From Prescottella soli (GTDB lineage: Bacteria; Actinomycetota; Actinomycetes; Mycobacteriales; Mycobacteriaceae): DNA of 64,000 bases. The notes under the pieces are model-generated. The model was given only the letters and a program-made list of their open reading frames with translations. It was not told where the DNA came from and did not search any database. Where the stretch lies: the NCBI RefSeq assembly GCF_040024445.1, contig NZ_CP157276.1:3038001-3102000 (forward strand). The letters run 5' to 3'. This document shows positions 54,484-60,436 of this stretch, piece by piece. The position numbers and the translations under genes are program-made. Each line of letters begins with the position of its first letter. Position 1 is the first letter of the stretch.

Positions 54484-54598
54484 GCCCGGAGGAGATCCGG
54501 GCCGATCGGGGAAAGGTGCCCTCGCGCAATCGACCCGAACGATTCGGGCGGAGGGGATGCGCGCTCAGGACCCGCCGCGGAGCATGCTCGACGCGGCG
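54484..54598 (-). promoter_or_regulatory. Structured leader of the ABC-F gene
   Basis: On the minus strand upstream of the ABC-F start are three possible stems: GCCGCG/CGCGGC (54573-54598), containing the palindrome GAGCATGCTC, TTCGGG/CCCGAA (54534-54548), and GCCCGGA/TCCGGGC (54484-54502) next to the ribosome site. A tiny open frame MLRGGS (54585 to 54565) lies at the first stem. The arrangement resembles translation-sensing attenuators; this is inference. Confidence 0.4.
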
Positions 54599-54695
54599 TC
54601 CCGATCTAGTGATTCAGAGTGCCCACGAAAGTCACCATAGCACCGGACGGTTCGTCCGCCCAGTGATTATTCGGAAACACTTCCCGTGAAAACGC

Positions 54696-54737
54696 CTGTG
54701 GCGGTGGGTGAGTCCGGGGACTCTCCCACCGCCACAG
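54696..54737 (-). terminator. Terminator after ino1
   Basis: Arms 54696-54708 and 54725-54737 are exact complements (CTGTGGCGGTGGG), extended by six more pairs (GAGTCC/GGACTC) after one mismatch. On the minus strand GCGTTTTC follows. Strong terminator 16 bases after the ino1 stop. Confidence 0.9.
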
Positions 54738-54753
54738 CGATGTTCGGAAGCGA

Positions 54754-55848
54754 TCAGGCTTCGATGATGAAGGCCTCGAGCTCGGCGCGAGCCTTGTCGT
54801 CGGCCATCTGGACCGGCGGGGACTTCATCAGGTACGCCGACGCCGGCAGGATCGGGCCACCGAGGCCGCGGTCCTTGGCGATCTTCGCGGCGCGGATGGC
54901 GTCGATGATGATGCCGGCCGAGTTCGGGGAGTCCCAGACCTCGAGCTTGTACTCCAGGTTCAGCGGGGCGTCACCGAACGCGCGACCCTCGAGGCGGACG
55001 TACGCCCACTTGCGGTCGTCGAGCCACTCGACGTAGTCCGAGGGGCCGATGTGGACGTTGCGGTCGTGGACCTTGCCGGCCAGCGGGCCGTTGAGGTTCG
55101 AGGTGACGGCCTGCGTCTTGGAGACCTTCTTCGACTCCAGGCGCTCACGCTCGAGCATGTTCTTGAAGTCCATGTTGCCGCCGACGTTGAGCTGGTAGGT
55201 GCGGTCCAGCACGACGCCGCGGTCCTCGAACAGCTTCGCCATCACGCGGTGGGTGATGGTGGCACCGACCTGCGACTTGATGTCGTCGCCGACGATGGGG
55301 ACACCGGCCGCGCGGAACTTCTCGGCCCACTCCGGGTCGGAGGCGATGAAGACGGGCAGCGCGTTGACGAACGCGACATCGGCGTCGATGGCGCACTGTG
55401 CGTAGAACTTGTCGGCCTCCTCCGAGCCCACCGGCAGGTAGGACACGAGGACGTCGACCTTGGCGTCCTTCAGGGCCTTGACGACGTCGACGGGTTCGGC
55501 GTCGGAGACCTCGATGGTCTGCGCGTAGTACTTGCCGATGCCGTCGAGCGTCGGGCCGCGCAGGACGGGGACGTTCAGCGGCGGGACGTCGGCGATCTTG
55601 ATGGTGTTGTTCTCGCTGGCGTTGATCGCCTCGGACAGGTCGAACCCGACCTTCTTGGCGTCGACGTCGAAGGCGGCGACGAAGTCGACGTCGCGGACGT
55701 GGTACTGGCCGAACTTGACGTGCATCAGGCCGGGGACGGTGGAGTTCTCGTCGGCGTCCTTGTAGTACTGCACGCCCTGGACCAGGGACGAGGCACAGTT
55801 ACCCACGCCCACAATGGCTACGCGCACCGCGGTGCTGTTCTCACCCAT
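54754..55848 (-). CDS. ino1: myo-Inositol-1-phosphate synthase
   Basis: 364 residues, NAD-dependent conversion of glucose 6-phosphate to 1L-myo-inositol 1-phosphate, the first step to phosphatidylinositol, its mannosides, lipoarabinomannan and mycothiol. Motifs: [16 protein letters not shown] (NAD binding), [44 protein letters not shown] and [14 protein letters not shown]. Length and sequence match the actinobacterial short form (Mycobacterium Ino1). The start overlaps the padR gene stop by 8 bases; the pair forms an operon as in mycobacteria (Rv0047c-Rv0046c). Confidence 0.97.
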   Translation of the reverse strand: MGENSTAVRVAIVGVGNCASSLVQGVQYYKDADENSTVPGLMHVKFGQYHVRDVDFVAAFDVDAKKVGFDLSEAINASENNTIKIADVPPLNVPVLRGPTLDGIGKYYAQTIEVSDAEPVDVVKALKDAKVDVLVSYLPVGSEEADKFYAQCAIDADVAFVNALPVFIASDPEWAEKFRAAGVPIVGDDIKSQVGATITHRVMAKLFEDRGVVLDRTYQLNVGGNMDFKNMLERERLESKKVSKTQAVTSNLNGPLAGKVHDRNVHIGPSDYVEWLDDRKWAYVRLEGRAFGDAPLNLEYKLEVWDSPNSAGIIIDAIRAAKIAKDRGLGGPILPASAYLMKSPPVQMADDKARAELEAFIIEA

Positions 55849-56407
55849 GGTCGGGTTCTCCTTCGTTTTTCTTGGGTGCTGTTGCTGTTGATGATTGTTC
55901 GGCGGCGATCAGCTCGTTCAGCCACCGCACTTCCCGTTCGCTCGACTCGAGACCGAGCTGATGGAGCTGGCGGGTGTAGCGGTCGAGCGAGCCGGTGGCC
56001 CGCCCGATGGCGTCGCGGAGGCTTTCCCGGCGCTCCTCGACCTGACGTCGCCTGCCTTCCAGAATTCGCATCCGCGCCTCGGCGGGGGTGCGGCTGAAGA
56101 AGGCAAGGTGCACGCCGAACCCGTCGTCGGTGTAGTTCTGGGGCCCCGTGTCCGCCACCAGCTCGGAGAAGCGCTTCCGGCCGGCGGGGGTCAGCTCGTA
56201 TACGCGGCGCGCCCGGCGTTTCACGGTGCCGTCCTCGTTCTCGCCCTCGACGATCAAGCCGTCCGACTGCATGCGACGCAGCGTCGGGTACAGCGAACCG
56301 TAGGAGAAGGCGCGGAACGCACCGAGCAGCCCGGTCAGCCGCTTACGCAGCTCGTATCCGTGCATGGGCGACTCGAGGAGCAGCCCGAGAATTGCCAGCT
56401 CGAGCAT
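55841..56407 (-). CDS. PadR-family transcriptional regulator
   Basis: 188 residues. The N-terminal winged helix [24 protein letters not shown] ... [17 protein letters not shown] is diagnostic of PadR, and a C-terminal helical dimerisation part ([23 protein letters not shown]) follows. It heads the ino1 operon and probably regulates it; the position equals Rv0047c of mycobacteria. ATG 56407 sits after GGGGGTGTG. A short A/T-rich dyad 52 bases upstream may be its operator. Confidence 0.93.
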   Translation of the reverse strand: MLELAILGLLLESPMHGYELRKRLTGLLGAFRAFSYGSLYPTLRRMQSDGLIVEGENEDGTVKRRARRVYELTPAGRKRFSELVADTGPQNYTDDGFGVHLAFFSRTPAEARMRILEGRRRQVEERRESLRDAIGRATGSLDRYTRQLHQLGLESSEREVRWLNELIAAEQSSTATAPKKNEGEPDHG

Positions 56408-56458
56408 GATCACACCCCCTGAGTGTCCCGAACATAACCGATAGATGCGATTGCCAAC

Positions 56459-56475
56459 TATATCGCACCGATATA
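56459..56475. promoter_or_regulatory. Candidate PadR operator upstream of padR-ino1
   Basis: TATATCG (56459-56465) CAC CGATATA (56469-56475): perfect 7-bp arms in an A/T-rich pocket, 52 bases before the padR start. Position and symmetry fit autoregulation. Confidence 0.5.
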
Positions 56476-56514
56476 TACGGACACACTTGTTTCCGGAAAT
56501 CGCGGGTCGGAGAC

Positions 56515-57333
56515 CTACTGGTCGGCTCGGTAGACGCTGCGGACGGCCCCGTCGAACCCGACCGTCAGAAAGCCCTGCGTGCCCGCGTCCTCGTTCCACA
56601 GGTGGATGCTCACGACCGGCCCGTCGTCGCCGCGCTTCGCGTCCAAGAAGATCCGGGTCGGGTCGTCCACACGAAGCGTGCGATCGGCGCCGTGGAGCAG
56701 CCCGATCACCCGCGGGACGTTCGGACGTAGCTCCGCCAGGTCGACGGGCACGCCCTCGGTGCGATTGGACGACGTCCCGTTTTCCGTGAGCTGGGCCTGT
56801 CCCTTTCCGACCCGGTACTCGTACCGCTGCGCGAGGCCGGGTTTGCCGGGCACCTGGCGGGAGAACGTCGCGTACTCGGGGTAGACGGTCAGCTGGTCGA
56901 CCTGCGAATCGTGCAGTTGGCGGGCTATCTCGTCGAGCATCCGCCCGAAACCCGCCGCGGTGGTCAACTCCGTGGTCGTCGCCGCGGCGGCGGTGGCTGG
57001 CTCGTCGTTGTCCCGGGCCGACGTGACCACCACGATGCCGCACACCAGGACCACGGCAGCCGAGAGTGCGACGGCCCAGCGGGTGTCCCGCGAGGGTGGC
57101 GGTGTCGGCATGGCATCCCGCAGATCCGGAGCCACCTGCAGGTCCCGTACCAGTCGATCGAGATCGGCGAGCGTCCGCGCCGACCGGGTCGCCTCTGTCC
57201 GATTCCGGTGCTCCACATCAGTGAGCTGGCCGTCGGAGTACGCGGCGTCCAGGACGTCACGCACCGCATCGCGTTCGACGTCGCGGGCGCGCAGCCGCGA
57301 TGTCGGGGTCCGGGGTCGCCGGCTGTTCGGCAT
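56515..57333 (-). CDS. DUF1707 membrane protein, type A copy 1
   Basis: 272 residues. Residues 10-70 are a DUF1707-like domain (RLRARDVERDAVRDVLDAAYSDGQLTDVEHRNR), then one membrane helix (about 87-106, AVALSAAVVLVCGIVVVTSA), then a soluble ~160-residue extracytoplasmic domain with LTVYPEYATFSRQVPGKPG, PVDLAELRPNVPRVIGLLHG and VSIHLWNEDAG. The C-terminal domain closely resembles that of the gene at 58284. The ATG is two bases after the stop of the upstream paralog. Orthologous position to Rv0048c in mycobacteria. Function unknown. Confidence 0.75.
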   Translation of the reverse strand: MPNSRRPRTPTSRLRARDVERDAVRDVLDAAYSDGQLTDVEHRNRTEATRSARTLADLDRLVRDLQVAPDLRDAMPTPPPSRDTRWAVALSAAVVLVCGIVVVTSARDNDEPATAAAATTTELTTAAGFGRMLDEIARQLHDSQVDQLTVYPEYATFSRQVPGKPGLAQRYEYRVGKGQAQLTENGTSSNRTEGVPVDLAELRPNVPRVIGLLHGADRTLRVDDPTRIFLDAKRGDDGPVVSIHLWNEDAGTQGFLTVGFDGAVRSVYRADQ

Positions 57334-57335
57334 GG

Positions 57336-58193
57336 TCACCGCCCCTCGGGCTTCGAGATCTCGACGATCGAGCCGTCCAGTCGCGTGTCCACCATTCCCC
57401 GTCGCTCGTCCTTGTCCTCGAACAAGACGCTGACCAGACCCTCGCCGGTCGACGAATCCGCGCGCACGAAGATGTCCTCCACCTTTCCCGTCGGCACCCC
57501 GACACGATTCGCACCCGTCGCGATCACCTCGGCGAGTCGGTCGACGTCGAGGGCCGCGAGATCGACTGTCGTGGTGTCGAGGGGACGTGACTCCGGCGTC
57601 CGCACCGGGGAGAAGCCGCCCCGGTAGCTCCAATCCTGTTCGCGATGCGGTTGGTCCTGCAGCATCCGGGTGAAGTACACGTAGGTCGGGTAGAAGGTGA
57701 CCTGGTCCACCCGCAGATCCCCGTTGAACTTCACCGCGAGTTGACGCACGAAGTCGCGGACTCCGTCGGCGGAGACCGGGTCGATCGGTTCGATCACGAT
57801 CGGCTGCGGCTCGCCGGGAGCGACGGGCGCCGGAACCGGTTCGGCCCCGACGACCGTCGCGGGTGCCGCGTCGTGGCCTCGGGTCATGAACGCGACCGTC
57901 CCGACGACCGCCACGGCCGCGACGACACCGGCGGCCACGACGCGGCCCGGAATGCGCCTGCGTGGCGCCGGGGCGGAAGCGCGGGCGGCTTCGACGAGAT
58001 GTTCGGGAATCTGCAGATCCGAGACCAGCCCGTCGAGCTCCCCGAGCGTCTTGGCCGTCATCGCCGCGGCGGTGCGGGACTCGTATTCGGTGGGGTCGAG
58101 CTGCCCCTCGGCGTATCCGGCGTCGAGGAGCCCGCACGTCTGGGCGCGATCGATGTCGCGCGCGCGAGCTTTGGCAGAGACAGGGGCGGACAC
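57336..58193 (-). CDS. DUF1707 membrane protein, type B copy 1
   Basis: 285 residues: DUF1707 (KARARDIDRAQTCGLLDAGY, EGQLDPTEYESR), a membrane helix (about 82-104), and an extracytoplasmic domain with FYPTYVYFTRMLQDQPHREQ, TVDLAALDVDRLAEVIATG and SVLFEDKDERRG. The GTG at 58193 is chosen because TAGGAT at 58201-58206 lies exactly seven bases upstream, so transcription should begin on the start codon (leaderless). The frame remains open upstream through the promoter, which is shared almost base for base with the paralog at 59782. Function unknown. Confidence 0.75.
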   Translation of the reverse strand: MSAPVSAKARARDIDRAQTCGLLDAGYAEGQLDPTEYESRTAAAMTAKTLGELDGLVSDLQIPEHLVEAARASAPAPRRRIPGRVVAAGVVAAVAVVGTVAFMTRGHDAAPATVVGAEPVPAPVAPGEPQPIVIEPIDPVSADGVRDFVRQLAVKFNGDLRVDQVTFYPTYVYFTRMLQDQPHREQDWSYRGGFSPVRTPESRPLDTTTVDLAALDVDRLAEVIATGANRVGVPTGKVEDIFVRADSSTGEGLVSVLFEDKDERRGMVDTRLDGSIVEISKPEGR

Positions 58194-58200
58194 GTCGGTG

Positions 58201-58231
58201 ATCCTAGGAAACCGTTCGGAATGTTGTGCAA
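58201..58231 (-). promoter_or_regulatory. Leaderless promoter of type B copy 1
   Basis: TAGGAT (-10) at 58206-58201 is followed by seven bases and then the GTG start at 58193. TTGCAC at 58231-58226 is a possible -35 with a 19-base spacer. The block from CATTCCGAACGG to the start is nearly identical upstream of the gene at 59782. Confidence 0.65.
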
Positions 58232-58283
58232 CCACGTCCGGACCGACCGACTGCGCGGGTGCAGAAGATCGGTCGTGAGGCAC

Positions 58284-58916
58284 CTACCGGTCGGCTCTGC
58301 GGACTTCCAGGATCTCGCCGTCGAAGCCCATGATCATTGACCCGTGGGCGGCGATGTCCTGGTTGGACACCAGGATCTCGACGGCCGGTATGTCGTCATC
58401 GCGGTCGATCGACAGATACACCGAGTCCGGGTTCGGTACTCCGACGCTCTGCTCGATCCCGCGGACCAAGCCGATCAGCTTGGGCAGGTTCGGTCGAAGT
58501 TCCGCGAGGTCGACCGGAACGGTGGGTGTGCGGGTTCCGGCGTCGTCGGGACCCTTGAAGGTGGGACTCCCGGAGTCGATCTTGTAGCTGTACCGCTCGC
58601 TCCGGCCAGGCTTTCTCGGAACGGGGCGTTCGATGTCGGCGCGCTCGGGGTACACGCGCAGCTCGTCGACCTCCAGGCTGCCGAGCTTCTGCTCGAGGGT
58701 GTCGAACAGGCGTGTCATCTCGGTGAGTGTCAGCAGGTCGGCCGATTCCGCCTCGGCGGTGGCGACGCCGGCGGGCGCATCGTCGCCCGACTGAGTCACG
58801 ACCGCGGCCCCGCCCACCGCGAGCACGGCCGCGGTACCGAGAGCGGCGATCCACCGCATGCCCCGGTCGCGTACGCGCAGGGAGTCCGCGATGCTTCGGC
58901 GTTCGGTCGGCGTCAC
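58284..58916 (-). CDS. DUF1707-cluster membrane protein, type A copy 2 (lacks DUF1707)
   Basis: 210 residues. A short basic N-terminus (RRSIADSLRVRDRGMR) leads into a membrane helix (about 20-42, WIAALGTAAVLAVGGAAVVT) and the type A extracytoplasmic domain: LRVYPERADIERPVPRKPGRSERYSYKI, PVDLAELRPNLPKLIGLVRG, VEILVSNQDIAAHGS. It matches the gene at 56515 except that the cytoplasmic DUF1707 domain is missing. Its GTG overlaps the upstream paralog stop by 4 bases. Function unknown. Confidence 0.75.
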   Translation of the reverse strand: MTPTERRSIADSLRVRDRGMRWIAALGTAAVLAVGGAAVVTQSGDDAPAGVATAEAESADLLTLTEMTRLFDTLEQKLGSLEVDELRVYPERADIERPVPRKPGRSERYSYKIDSGSPTFKGPDDAGTRTPTVPVDLAELRPNLPKLIGLVRGIEQSVGVPNPDSVYLSIDRDDDIPAVEILVSNQDIAAHGSMIMGFDGEILEVRRADR

Positions 58917-59782
58917 GTGTCCGCCGTTCGGACGTCGACCTCGTCGCCCCCGAGTGTCGTGTGCACGCTGCCGGATCGCTTGTCGGGGCTGTCGACGCCG
59001 ATGACCACCTCGACCTCGCCGCCGGTGCCGCGGACGTCGACGTCGCTGATCCGGCCGGTCGAGAGCTGTACCCGATCCGGTGCCGTGGCGAGGTTGGCCG
59101 CGAGCCGGTCGAGATCGATCGCCGCGAGGTCGATCGACTGGGGATTGCCGCCCCGTGGGCTGGGCGTCATCGACGGTTTGAACCCGTTCATGAAGATGTA
59201 TCGCTGGTTCAGATGTGGAGCCCCGTCGACCGCGCGTGTCACATCCACACGATCGGGGTAGAAGATGGCGCGATCGACGACTGTGTCCTTGAACTTGACG
59301 CGGTACCGGTCGATGAAAGTTCGGATCCCCTCGACGGTGGTCGTGTCGATCGGATCGATCACGATCGCGTCGGGCTCGCCCGGAATCGGTGCCGGCAGCG
59401 GCGCGGGTTCGTCGGCAGCGGCAACGCCCTCCGCGGCGTCGGCCGTTTGCGCGGCCTCGTCGTCGCCTCGTGCGACGAAGAACACGGCACCGATCACGAC
59501 GGCGACGGCGGCGACGGCCGCGGCGATCACCGGACCACGACGCGGCCGTCGGCTTGCCGTTGCGGACCGGAGTGCGGTCTCGACGAGGTGCGCGGGAATC
59601 TGCAGGTCCGAGACCAGCCCGTCGAGTTCACCGAGCGTCTTGGCCTTCATCGCCGCGGCGGTGCGGGACTCGTACTCGGTGGGGTCGAGCTGTCCCTCGC
59701 CGTAGCCGGCGTCGAGCAGCCCGCACGTCTGGGCACGATCGATGTCGCGCGCGCGAGTTCTGGAGGAAACCTGCTCGGGCAC
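58913..59782 (-). CDS. DUF1707 membrane protein, type B copy 2
   Basis: 289 residues. DUF1707 at about 8-60 (TRARDIDRAQTCGLLDAGY, GEGQLDPTEYESR), nearly identical to the type B copy at 57336, then a membrane helix (about 83-105), an Ala/Glu-rich spacer and an extracytoplasmic domain with FYPDRVDVTRAVDGAPHLNQRY, SIDLAAIDLDRLAANLATAP. GTG 59782 is again seven bases after TAGGAT (59795-59790). It heads the second type B/type A unit and diverges from the DUF5318 gene. Function unknown; presumably an envelope sensor or assembly factor by layout. Confidence 0.75.
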   Translation of the reverse strand: MPEQVSSRTRARDIDRAQTCGLLDAGYGEGQLDPTEYESRTAAAMKAKTLGELDGLVSDLQIPAHLVETALRSATASRRPRRGPVIAAAVAAVAVVIGAVFFVARGDDEAAQTADAAEGVAAADEPAPLPAPIPGEPDAIVIDPIDTTTVEGIRTFIDRYRVKFKDTVVDRAIFYPDRVDVTRAVDGAPHLNQRYIFMNGFKPSMTPSPRGGNPQSIDLAAIDLDRLAANLATAPDRVQLSTGRISDVDVRGTGGEVEVVIGVDSPDKRSGSVHTTLGGDEVDVRTADT

Positions 59783-59789
59783 GTTCGTG

Positions 59790-59795
59790 ATCCTA
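59790..59795 (-). promoter_or_regulatory. Leaderless promoter (-10) of type B copy 2
   Basis: TAGGAT seven bases before the GTG at 59782, within the conserved block CATTCCGAACGG...TAGGATCAC shared with 58201. Confidence 0.65.
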
Positions 59796-59916
59796 GGAAA
59801 CCGTTCGGAATGCTGAGCCACGGCATCCGAACCGATCCAGTGGCGACGTGTCAAGACCTTGTGTCGGTCCCCACGTGCGCATACTCCCACCGCACCCCGC
59901 CGGCGGCCGACGCACG

Positions 59917-59922
59917 TACTCT
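59917..59922 (+). promoter_or_regulatory. Leaderless promoter (-10) of the DUF5318 gene
   Basis: TACTCT followed by exactly seven bases and the GTG at 59930. Fits the TANNNT-N7-GTG pattern of leaderless actinobacterial transcripts. Confidence 0.55.
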
Positions 59923-59929
59923 GGTCTCC

Positions 59930-60358
59930 GTGCGGATACAGCGGCAGGTCGTGGACTACGCGCTGCAGCGCCGGTCCCTGCTCGCCGAGGTCTACTCGGG
60001 GCGGACCGGCGTGAGCGAGGTCTGCGATGCGAGCCCGTACCTGCTGCGCGCGGCGAAGTTCCACGGCCGCCGCAGCGAGGTCATGTGCCCGATCTGCCGC
60101 AAGGAAGAGTTGACCATCGTGTCCTGGGTGTTCGGTGACAAACTGGGCCCGGTCTCGGGCTCGGCGCGGACACCCGAGGAACTGGTTCGTCTGGCCGCAA
60201 CCGAGGAGGAATTCTCGGTGCACGTGGTCGAGGTGTGCCGCACATGCAGCTGGAACCATCTGGTCCAGTCCTACGTACTCGGTGCGGTGCCGGCGCCGAA
60301 GCGGCCGAGGAGATCCTCCTCGACTCGCTCTCCCCGCCGACGCACCGCGAGTGAGTAG
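59930..60358 (+). CDS. DUF5318 family protein (Rv0049-like)
   Basis: 142 residues. An N-terminal helix pair (VVDYALQRRSLLAEVYSGR, SEVCDASPYLLRAAKFHG), then a zinc-ribbon formed by CPIC and CRTC about 50 residues apart, and a basic C-terminal tail (KRPRRSSSTRSPRRRTASE). Actinobacterial family conserved immediately upstream of ponA1; role unknown, possibly linked to peptidoglycan synthase expression or placement. The GTG at 59930 follows a -10 at the leaderless distance. The next gene, ponA, starts 78 bases downstream, so the two may share a transcript. Confidence 0.85.
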   Translation: MRIQRQVVDYALQRRSLLAEVYSGRTGVSEVCDASPYLLRAAKFHGRRSEVMCPICRKEELTIVSWVFGDKLGPVSGSARTPEELVRLAATEEEFSVHVVEVCRTCSWNHLVQSYVLGAVPAPKRPRRSSSTRSPRRRTASE

Positions 60359-60436
60359 TAGGAAGCCGACAGCTGTGCCCACAGCACGACGTCACCGAGG
60401 ACTGCCCGCAGTCACCCGACTACTGGAGATTCGTAC

